Below, one piece after another: positions 4,838-10,836 of a stretch of DNA of 10,836 bases (position 1 is the stretch's first letter; the number at the start of each line of letters is the position of its first letter). The DNA is taken from NCBI GenBank assembly GCA_964625745.1, contig CAZVCJ010000139.1, forward strand, positions 1-10,836, given 5' to 3'. Source of the DNA: CAZVCJ01 sp964625745 (lineage in GTDB: Bacteria; Chloroflexota; Anaerolineae; VGOG01). The notes below the pieces were generated by a model. The model was not told the origin of the DNA and ran no database searches. It saw only the letters and a list, made by a program, of their open reading frames with translations. The position numbers and the translations under genes are program-made.

Positions 4838-7771
4838 GTGTTGATGGGACGGATTCTGTCTGGCAGCTTATCGTTGGCAGTATTGGGGATTATCTTGGTT
4901 TCCCTGCTCTTGCCGATCCCTCTGGAAGCGCAAGATGATAGCGATTTCATTCAGGGGCTCATGGATGGCATGTCGGTGGAAGAAAAGGTAGGCCAATTGT
5001 TTCTGGTCACCTTTGTTGGCAGCGATCACGGCCTGGGGTCAGATGTCGCCGAGCTCATCAGGGACTACCGGGTGGGTGGAGTGGTGCTCCTGGCTGGCAA
5101 CGCTAATTTCACCAACGAAGAGGACACGCCGCGCCAGGTAGCCGCACTAACTAATGGCCTTCAGGCCCTCGCTTTCAGTCAGCCACTGACCGGCACCATA
5201 ACCCCCATTCCTCTGTTCATTGCCATCACCCAGGAGGGGGATGGCTTTCCCTATTCCCAGATCACCGCTGGTGTGACAGAGGTGCCGAACAGCATGGCCC
5301 TTGGCGCTACCTGGAACGTGCAGCGCGCCGAGAAGATAGGCCAGATCGTGGGGCGGGAACTGGGGGCTATGGGTATCAACATGCTCCTGGGTCCTTCGCT
5401 GGACGTGTTAGACAACCCTCGTCCTGGCCTCAAGGGAGACCTGGGCACCCGTGTCTTCGGAGGCGACCCCTATTGGGTGGGCAAGTTCGGCCAGGCCTAC
5501 ATCCGTGGAGTGCATATAGGGGGCGAAGGCAGGGTAGCAGTGGTGGCCAAGCACTTCCCTGGCCACGGGGCCAGTGATCGCCGCGCCGACGAGGAAGTGG
5601 CCACGGTCCAAAAGTCACTCCAAGAACTGCGCAAGATCGAGTTGCCTCCCTTCTTTGCCGTCACCCAACTGCAAGAAGATGATCCCCAGGCCATGGCCGA
5701 TGCCCTGATGACTTCCCACATCCGCTATAGAGGCTTTCAGGGTAACATCCGCCAACTCACCCGGCCTATCAGCTTCGACCCCCAGGCCCTCCAGGCACTC
5801 ATGGCTTTGGCCGAATTCGAGCCCTGGCGCAGTCAGGGAGGGCTGATGGTCAGCAATGCTTTGGGGGTCCCGGCGGTGCGCAAGTACTACGATCCCCAAT
5901 TACAGACCTTCCCCCACAAGCGCATCGCTCAGGAGGCATTCCTGGCCGGCAACGATCTGTTGATGCTCTCCCAGTTTGCCTTGACCGATAGTTGGCCAGA
6001 TCAATTGGAGAATATCAAGGCCACCATTCAGTTCTTCCGCGACAAATACCGCAGCGATCCCAATTTCCAGATCCGGGTTAACGAGGCCCTGCGGCGTATT
6101 TTGAGCCTCAAGTATAGGCTATACCCCGATTTCTCCCTGGAAGCGGTTCAGGTAGACGTAGAAAACCTGGCAGAGGCGGTGGAGCAGGGAAGGGAGGCCG
6201 TGTTCCAGGTCGCTCAAGAGGCCATTACTCTCATCTATCCTGGCCCAGATGAGCTGGCCGATAGGTTGCCCAGCCCACCTATTCTTGGCGAAGACATTCT
6301 CATCTTTACTGAAGACCGGCAGGCAAGCGATTGCCCCACTTGTGAGCCGTTCCCCTGGATCGAGCCTGATGCCTTGCAGAGGACCATCCTCCAGCGCTAC
6401 GGGCCCGAGGCCATTGGGCAGGTGGATCCGGCGCGCATCAACAGTTTAACTTTCAGTCAATTAAAACAATTCCTGGCCGAGGGTGCGGTTCCTGAGATGG
6501 ACGTCGAGGGCCTGATGCGCGAGGCTGACTGGCTTATCTTTGCCATGCTGGATCTCAACCCTGAAGATTACCCTCAGTCCGACGCGGTTAAATCCTTGTT
6601 GAAACTGCGCCCCGACGTTCTACCTGGCAAGAAGGTGGTGGTGCTGGCGTACAACGCGCCCTATTACCTGGACAGCACCGAGATCAGCAAGTTGACGGCC
6701 TATTACGGCATTTATAGCAAGGTCGAGCCTTTCGTCGAGGCCTCGATGCGGGCTCTCTTCCAGGAGATCATGCCCCTGGGGACCTCCCCGGTCAGCGTGG
6801 AGGGGATAAAGTACAGCCTGATTTCGCGAACTGAGCCCAATCCCGATCAAGTCATTGAGGTTATCGCGCCTGCCATGCTCATCAAACAGGAGGGAACACC
6901 TACGCCTATTGACCTCGACGTAGGGGACACATTGCAGGTGCGAACCAGCGTTATCTTGGATAGGAACGGCCATCAGGTGCCCGATGGCACGCCGGTGGTA
7001 TTCCGCCTCCTCTATCCAGCCGAATCGGTGGAATCGCCCCCCCATTACGTGACCACAGTAGGCGGGGTAGCGGAGACGACCATTAAGTTGGAGAAGACTG
7101 GGGAGTTGCACATCACGGTGACTAGCGATCCAGCCCGGACATCTATCACATTGAAAGTGATCATCCAGGGCGATGAGCCGGCTACCATCGCCACTGTGAT
7201 GCCTTCCCCCACGGACACACCCACGCCGACTTTTACGCCAACGCCGACTTCCACGCCGACCGATACCCCTGTGCCAACACCTACTCCCACCCCAACCGAT
7301 ACTCCCACACCCACCTCCACGCCTACCTCTACGCCTACCCTTACCCCTGAGCCAACTGCAACTCCGACGACCATGCCGACCGAAGCTTCCCCTGAAGAAG
7401 AGGTTATCGAGCCACCGGCTCGTCGAGTGGATATAGGCGATTTTGTTCTGGCCGTATTGGGTAGCCTGGTGATCGGAGGAGTGAGCTACGTAGTACAACT
7501 CAACAATGGCCATTCTCTATCGCGGCGATTGAGGTTCTTCTTGCTGAGTCTGGTGGGGGGGATGGCGGGCTACAGCCTCTACGGGCTGAACCTGCCAGGG
7601 GCAGGGTTGTTCCGCCGGCTTTCATCAAACTGGGGAGCCTTTTTGATGTGCCTGCTTTTCAGTTTGCTGCCCCTGGGTTACGTTCTGGGCCAGCAGATGT
7701 GGGATAGGCTGCAAGGGGGCAGGGGAGCAGGGGGGCAGGGAAGCAAGGGGGCAGGGGAGCAGGTCCGTTGA
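4838..7771 (+). CDS. Secreted, membrane-anchored GH3/NagZ-fold protein with altered catalytic residues
   Basis: 977 residues. I chose GTG 4838 because AAGGAG at 4824-4829 lies 8 nt upstream. ATG 4844 is possible; GTG 4829 overlaps the Shine-Dalgarno. Layout: signal peptide 1-31 ending LEA; GH3 N-terminal barrel about 35-430 with KHFPGHG at 238-244; GH3 C-terminal-like domain about 455-655, ending in an LFQE...P-GTSPVSV pattern; an Ig-like beta domain about 680-775; a Thr/Pro-rich linker about 789-847; then three hydrophobic segments (about 868-886, 898-920, 932-952). Family members cleave beta-N-acetylglucosaminides or beta-glucosides outside the cell. Here the nucleophile motif SDD/TDA reads SNA (Asn340, codon AAT), and the usual Asp-Ser-His after KHFPGHG reads Arg249-Ala-Asp251. 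It may therefore be a binding protein or pseudoenzyme. The last residues are low-complexity Gly-rich sequence from a DNA repeat. It ends 3 bp from the convergent kinase gene. Confidence 0.88.
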   Translation: MLMGRILSGSLSLAVLGIILVSLLLPIPLEAQDDSDFIQGLMDGMSVEEKVGQLFLVTFVGSDHGLGSDVAELIRDYRVGGVVLLAGNANFTNEEDTPRQVAALTNGLQALAFSQPLTGTITPIPLFIAITQEGDGFPYSQITAGVTEVPNSMALGATWNVQRAEKIGQIVGRELGAMGINMLLGPSLDVLDNPRPGLKGDLGTRVFGGDPYWVGKFGQAYIRGVHIGGEGRVAVVAKHFPGHGASDRRADEEVATVQKSLQELRKIELPPFFAVTQLQEDDPQAMADALMTSHIRYRGFQGNIRQLTRPISFDPQALQALMALAEFEPWRSQGGLMVSNALGVPAVRKYYDPQLQTFPHKRIAQEAFLAGNDLLMLSQFALTDSWPDQLENIKATIQFFRDKYRSDPNFQIRVNEALRRILSLKYRLYPDFSLEAVQVDVENLAEAVEQGREAVFQVAQEAITLIYPGPDELADRLPSPPILGEDILIFTEDRQASDCPTCEPFPWIEPDALQRTILQRYGPEAIGQVDPARINSLTFSQLKQFLAEGAVPEMDVEGLMREADWLIFAMLDLNPEDYPQSDAVKSLLKLRPDVLPGKKVVVLAYNAPYYLDSTEISKLTAYYGIYSKVEPFVEASMRALFQEIMPLGTSPVSVEGIKYSLISRTEPNPDQVIEVIAPAMLIKQEGTPTPIDLDVGDTLQVRTSVILDRNGHQVPDGTPVVFRLLYPAESVESPPHYVTTVGGVAETTIKLEKTGELHITVTSDPARTSITLKVIIQGDEPATIATVMPSPTDTPTPTFTPTPTSTPTDTPVPTPTPTPTDTPTPTSTPTSTPTLTPEPTATPTTMPTEASPEEEVIEPPARRVDIGDFVLAVLGSLVIGGVSYVVQLNNGHSLSRRLRFFLLSLVGGMAGYSLYGLNLPGAGLFRRLSSNWGAFLMCLLFSLLPLGYVLGQQMWDRLQGGRGAGGQGSKGAGEQVR
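7711..7763 (+). repeat. G-rich 21-bp direct repeat within the 3' end of the GH3-like gene
   Basis: A 21-bp sequence beginning GCAAGGGGGCAGG occurs at 7711-7731 and again at 7743-7763, a 32-bp period, with a related GGGGCAGG unit in between. Because 32 is not a multiple of three, the copies are read in different frames. They encode the Gly-rich tail just before the stop codon. The sequence is G-rich on the coding strand and may form quadruplex structure. Confidence 0.75.
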
Positions 7772-7774
7772 ATC

Positions 7775-8761
7775 CTATAGTCCGTTGTTGAGGGTAATCA
7801 GAAAGGCGAGGACGATCAGGGCCAGGGCGATGGCTAATAGAGGCCTGTTCTCCAGGGTCGCAATTGCCCACTCTCCTTCAGTTGGGAGTATGTCAATCAA
7901 AGGCTCGGGAATGGGGAAGGAGTGTAGCTCAGCTTTGAACTCGGCTATGCTGAGCGGCCGCTTGTCGGGGTGCATCTCCAGGGCCCGCAAGATGGCCCTC
8001 TCGACTCGAGGGGACAGCCGGGGGTTGAGGCTGCGCGGGGAGGGCAGAGAATCGGGCTGCAGGAAGCGCTGCTTGACGTCGGCCGGGGGCTGGTTGGTGA
8101 GGAGATGATAGAGGGTGGCTCCCAGGGAGTAGATGTCAGATCGGATGTCGGTGTGCCCAGTGTCTCCCCCATACTGCTCCAGCGGGGTGTATTGAATCGT
8201 CCCGCGACCCTGGAGGATGGTGATCGTTCTGGAGTCGTCGGGGGCCAGGAGCTTGACTAGGCCGAAGTCCACCAGCTTGAGAGTGCCGCCGGGGGTGAGC
8301 CTGATGTTGGCGGGCTTGACGTCGCGATGGAGGATGGGCGGATCCTGGCTGTGGAGGTATTCCAGGGCATCGCAGAGTTGATCGGCCCAGGCTCGTACCT
8401 GTTTCTCCTCCAGGAACAGTCCCCGGCGACGGGCCTCGTCCATGATCTCCTTGAGGTTGCGGCCGGCCACGAAGTCCATGACCAGATAGTCCCGCCCCCC
8501 CTCCGAGAAATAGTCGGAGACCTTGGGCAGATTGGGGTGATCGAGTCTGGCCAATACACTCGCTTCGCGCTGGAATTGCTCTCGAGATTGGGTTGCGAAG
8601 TCGGCTCCGGTCTCGAGTTGCACCTCTTTGACAGCGCACTGTCTTCCTTCCAGGCGTAGATCCTCGGCAAGGTAGACAGCGCCCATGCCGCCTTGTCCCA
8701 CCAGTTCCACTATTTTGTATCTTGACCGCAGGACGGTACCGAGTGCTAACGGTAGGATCAA
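7775..8761 (-). CDS. Membrane-anchored Hanks-type Ser/Thr protein kinase
   Basis: 328 residues. Kinase domain about 15-280: glycine loop GQGGMGAVY (22-30), Lys45 in AVKE, Glu66 of helix C, HRDVKPAN (145-152) with catalytic Asp147 and Asn152, DFG (165-167), activation-segment end YTPLEQYG (191-198), and Asp209 in SDIYSLG. All key catalytic residues are present, so it should be active. One hydrophobic segment at about 306-323 anchors the C terminus, leaving only a few residues outside; no PASTA or other sensor domain exists. The start is TTG at 8761, the only suitable start in frame before the glycine loop, with GAGGG 8 nt upstream; a weak start implies low expression. It is divergent from the FHA-winged-helix gene, whose product is a plausible substrate or reader. 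Its 3' end meets the GH3-like gene head-on with a 3-bp gap and no visible terminator. Confidence 0.95.
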   Translation of the reverse strand: MILPLALGTVLRSRYKIVELVGQGGMGAVYLAEDLRLEGRQCAVKEVQLETGADFATQSREQFQREASVLARLDHPNLPKVSDYFSEGGRDYLVMDFVAGRNLKEIMDEARRRGLFLEEKQVRAWADQLCDALEYLHSQDPPILHRDVKPANIRLTPGGTLKLVDFGLVKLLAPDDSRTITILQGRGTIQYTPLEQYGGDTGHTDIRSDIYSLGATLYHLLTNQPPADVKQRFLQPDSLPSPRSLNPRLSPRVERAILRALEMHPDKRPLSIAEFKAELHSFPIPEPLIDILPTEGEWAIATLENRPLLAIALALIVLAFLITLNNGL

Positions 8762-8792
8762 AGCCTCTACCCTCGTAACAGAATCTGCCTAT

Positions 8793-8821
8793 AGCTTAAC
8801 CTATAATCATCTTCTTGTCAA
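8793..8821 (-). promoter_or_regulatory. Probable promoter of the kinase gene
   Basis: Minus-strand TTGACA (8816-8821) is a perfect -35. At 17 bp spacing the -10 reads TAAGCT (8793-8798), which is poor. The region overlaps the promoter of the opposite gene, so the two may exclude each other. Confidence 0.4.
8802..8807 (+). promoter_or_regulatory. Probable -10 element of the FHA-winged-helix gene
   Basis: Perfect TATAAT on the plus strand, about 41 nt before an AGGAGG-led ATG. No convincing -35 is seen 16-18 bp upstream, so an activator, possibly the gene's own product, may be needed. It lies inside the kinase promoter spacer. Confidence 0.45.
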
Positions 8822-8854
8822 ACTGCTTTGCTGTAACGCAGGAGGCACTGCGCG

Positions 8855-9505
8855 ATGGTCGAGATAGGGATGCCCACGCTGATCATGCAAGAGGGCCAGG
8901 ACGCTGGCCGGAGTTGGCCCATCGAGAAAGATAGGGTTATCATTGGGCGTGGCGAGGATTGCGACGTCGTGCTGGGGGAGCGCCGGGTTTCCCGTCGCCA
9001 CGCTCAGATTCGACGGCTAGACAGCCAGTATGTCCTGGAAGACCTGGGGAGCAGAAACGGAACCTACGTTAACGGTCGCGAGACCATAGGGCCCTACGTC
9101 TTGCAGGATGGCGACGAGATCCAGATCGCTCTGTGCGTCAGGCTGAGTTTCGTCGGTGCCGAGGCCACGGCCCCCCTGGTTTTCGAAAGAAGGAAACGCC
9201 CCGGTCTCTACCTGGACAAGGAGAGGCTCCTGGTTCTTGTCGTAGGACGAGAGCTTGATCCCCCGCTCTCTTTGGCACAGTATCGGCTGTTGGAGCTCTT
9301 GTACGATAGAGATGGGCGGGTGTGCAGCCGCGACGAGATCGTGGAGGCAGTCTGGCCCGAGGTGGCTGAGGAAGGGGTCTCCGACCAGGCCATTGATGCT
9401 TTGGTCCGCCGCCTGCGCGAGAGGATAGGCGAGATGGATACCGGCCACCAGTACATTGTCACGGTGCGCGGCCACGGCTTCCGCCTGGACAAAATCCCCT
9501 CATGA
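8855..9505 (+). CDS. FHA domain - winged-helix (OmpR/PhoB-type) transcriptional regulator
   Basis: 216 residues, soluble. FHA domain about 7-100: Gly-Arg of IIGRGEDCDVVL (Arg32), VSRRHAQI (Ser46, Arg47, His49) and SRNGTYVNG (Asn68), all the residues that bind phosphothreonine. A linker rich in Arg/Lys leads to a winged-helix DNA-binding domain about 115-213: the LSLAQYRLLELLYDRDGRVCSRDEI block, a VWPE turn, the recognition helix about 175-190 and the wing TVRGHGFRLD. There is no receiver domain, so the FHA takes its place as input. The obvious signal is Thr phosphorylation by the kinase encoded divergently 93 bp away. ATG 8855 has AGGAGG 9 nt upstream. The same two domains, in different order, occur in EmbR/AfsR-like regulators under kinase control. 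Target genes are unknown; autoregulation of the shared promoter region is plausible. Confidence 0.93.
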   Translation: MVEIGMPTLIMQEGQDAGRSWPIEKDRVIIGRGEDCDVVLGERRVSRRHAQIRRLDSQYVLEDLGSRNGTYVNGRETIGPYVLQDGDEIQIALCVRLSFVGAEATAPLVFERRKRPGLYLDKERLLVLVVGRELDPPLSLAQYRLLELLYDRDGRVCSRDEIVEAVWPEVAEEGVSDQAIDALVRRLRERIGEMDTGHQYIVTVRGHGFRLDKIPS

Positions 9506-9530
9506 CGGCTGCTGTGACGTGACCCTCTCT

Positions 9531-9608
9531 GCGATGGGCGAAGGTCTTTCCCTGCGATAAGTGAAGGTCTCCCGACCGAACCTTTTCGCGCCACGGCCAG
9601 GAGACCTT
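9531..9608. terminator. Convergent spacer with direct repeat and inverted repeat (possible terminator)
   Basis: AAGGTCTCC (9564-9572) and GGAGACCTT (9600-9608) form a perfect 9-bp inverted repeat with a 27-nt loop, between the converging FHA-winged-helix and CpXC genes. The left part also holds two imperfect copies of a GCGAT..G.GAAGGTCT unit 23 bp apart (from 9531 and 9554). The T run after the stem is short, so a terminator role is only likely by position. Confidence 0.4.
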
Positions 9609-9622
9609 TGGCGATCAAAACG

Positions 9623-10836
9623 CTACTGCGACATGGCCCTCGCTTGATCCCTGATCTCCCTCAGTTGCCGGGCTGTTCTCCTTTTTCCGCTTCGGGTAAG
9701 ATTCTCGATGATGAGCCCCAGCACCCTCAATAACTCATTGTCTACTTGCTCGACATTCTCCTCCAGAAGCCTCTTCGTCTCTCTGGGATATTGAGCCTCC
9801 ATCAGTTGGTTGATGAACTTGATAGAGCGAGGTGTTATCTCCTCCAGCAACTGGAAGGCCAAAGTCTCCAGCTGTTTGAGCCTTTTGGCTGCTTCCTTAT
9901 CTCCGCCGGCCTCGGCTTGCTTAAAGTTAGCCGAAAGGACAGCAAAGAAGGCTTCGTCAATTTCTCCCACGTGCTCTCGCAGTGCTTCTTCTAAATCCTC
10001 GCTCCCGAAGATCTCCTGCAACAAGTCTGCCTTTTTTCGCAGGATGGCCTGGGTCTCGGCATCCAGTTTGTCCCTGATCTCCAGGATGCGGGATCGAAGA
10101 TGCTTGAGCCGCTGAGCTGCCTCGGCGTTTCCTTCCCCCTCATGGGCCTCGATCCTGCTGGTCAGGCTGCGGAAGAACTGGTAATCCAGCATGCGGCGTC
10201 CAAGGGCTATCACGGTCTGTAGCTCGGCGTCACTCTCACATTCTATCACCTTCTCCAGGAACTCTTCTCGCGTCATTCCCTCTTCCAAAGCCGCGGTGAC
10301 CTCGCGCTCGACTCGGCTGGCTCTGCCCAGGCTGCTGAACTCCAACAGCTTCTCCCGCAGCCCTAGAAGGCGTTTGGCCCTGTCTTCTTCGCCCTCGGCC
10401 TTGGCCATCTCTATCGAGCCGGTCAGGAGAGAGAAGAACTCGTAATCCAATTGAGCGTCGTTTTCCCGCACCAGGATTCGCAGGGCTTCGTCACTGGTCG
10501 CATCCAGGAAGCGACGGAGCAAGTCCAACCTGGCCTTTTGAGTCTTCAGCATCTCTTCGGTGACGCCTTCAGCGCGCACTACCTCGTCCATCAGCCTCTG
10601 CATGGTGAGGAAGGTTTTGGGTTGCAGGAGGTAGCCCTTGCGCTCCGCAGGAGGCAGGTAGCTCATGAGGCGGTTGGTCATGTCGCCCACGAACTTGTGC
10701 TGTTCGTCGCCGTTCAGCTCCGGTGGCAGGAAGCAGAGGAATAGCTCCTTGTCGGGGTCGTGGTAGACAAAGGGAGCGTTGAGCATCCCGGCGTTGCCGC
10801 ACTGAGGGCAGGTGGCGACGTTGATCTGGCCTCGCA
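9623..10836 (-). CDS. CpXC-domain protein with four helical repeats (5' end cut by window edge)
   Basis: At least 403 residues, with the start outside the window. The frame is open to position 10836; the first visible residues read RGQINVATCPQCGNAG. This CPQCG should be the second cysteine pair of the CpXC zinc-binding domain, whose other typical mark, PFVYHDPDKELFLCFLPPE, follows directly. Internal ATG 10786 should not be taken as the start. The rest is charged and alpha-helical. Counting from that Met, I see four diverged copies of a roughly 52-residue unit (about 98-150, 185-238, 263-316, 336-386). The unit pattern is: acidic residue, hydrophobic, Asp, two residues, Phe-Phe, then a helix, a Gly-containing turn, and A-x-RL-x2-L. 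The function is unknown; the repeats suggest a protein-binding scaffold. No membrane segment is seen. It ends at TAG 9623-9625. Confidence 0.82.
   Translation of the reverse strand, partial: RGQINVATCPQCGNAGMLNAPFVYHDPDKELFLCFLPPELNGDEQHKFVGDMTNRLMSYLPPAERKGYLLQPKTFLTMQRLMDEVVRAEGVTEEMLKTQKARLDLLRRFLDATSDEALRILVRENDAQLDYEFFSLLTGSIEMAKAEGEEDRAKRLLGLREKLLEFSSLGRASRVEREVTAALEEGMTREEFLEKVIECESDAELQTVIALGRRMLDYQFFRSLTSRIEAHEGEGNAEAAQRLKHLRSRILEIRDKLDAETQAILRKKADLLQEIFGSEDLEEALREHVGEIDEAFFAVLSANFKQAEAGGDKEAAKRLKQLETLAFQLLEEITPRSIKFINQLMEAQYPRETKRLLEENVEQVDNELLRVLGLIIENLTRSGKRRTARQLREIRDQARAMSQ

Noticed and set aside
7201..7380. Repetitive CCNACNCC-type DNA resembling a short repeat array
   Set aside because: It encodes the Thr/Pro linker of the GH3-like protein in frame, with no conserved repeat-spacer layout, so it is not a CRISPR array or separate element.

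Overview
The window looks like part of a GC-rich chromosome from an anaerobic bacterium, most likely a member of the Chloroflexota (Anaerolineae-like). This is an inference from several sequence traits: a secreted glycosidase-fold protein with a long Thr/Pro linker and C-terminal membrane helices, a Ser/Thr kinase divergent from an FHA-winged-helix regulator, a CpXC-domain protein, a nickel-type CbiM, a CooT protein, a DUF3842 protein and a NifS-SelD fusion. No rRNA or tRNA gene, CRISPR array or transposase is visible.

Left half (1-4636, all genes on the minus strand): a metal and selenium block. In transcription order from the right it holds a DUF3842 protein (4202-4636); the nickel-binding CooT protein (3811-4023), with a strong promoter and a structured leader; about 340 bp of palindromic non-coding DNA holding a bidirectional terminator-like palindrome and a 174-bp inverted-repeat element; a 78-codon His-rich gene interrupted by one in-frame UGA (3234-3470); a fused cysteine desulfurase-selenophosphate synthetase (921-3155); a structure-rich leader; and the nickel-type ECF transporter component CbiM/NikM (30-725), whose stop codon overlaps the start of a cut-off PDGLE/NikN-like gene (1-33). 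Together these point to nickel uptake and handling beside selenium activation, as would suit an organism with Ni and/or Se enzymes such as hydrogenase, CO dehydrogenase or formate dehydrogenase. None of those enzymes is in the window.

Right half: a 977-residue secreted, membrane-anchored GH3/NagZ-fold protein (4838-7771, plus). By eye it has lost both the catalytic nucleophile and the Asp-His acid/base dyad. It runs head-to-head into a membrane-anchored Ser/Thr kinase (7775-8761, minus). The kinase shares a 93-bp divergent promoter region with an FHA plus winged-helix transcription factor (8855-9505, plus), a plausible kinase/phospho-Thr-reader pair. After a short convergent spacer with an inverted repeat comes a CpXC-domain protein with four diverged helical repeats (9623-10836, minus), cut by the window edge.

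The most notable item is the small gene at 3234-3470. It is an apparently complete reading frame with a good ribosome binding site, broken only by UGA at codon 39, and it sits directly upstream of the selenophosphate synthetase fusion. It is either a new selenoprotein candidate or a one-base nonsense mutant. I could find no convincing SECIS hairpin by eye.
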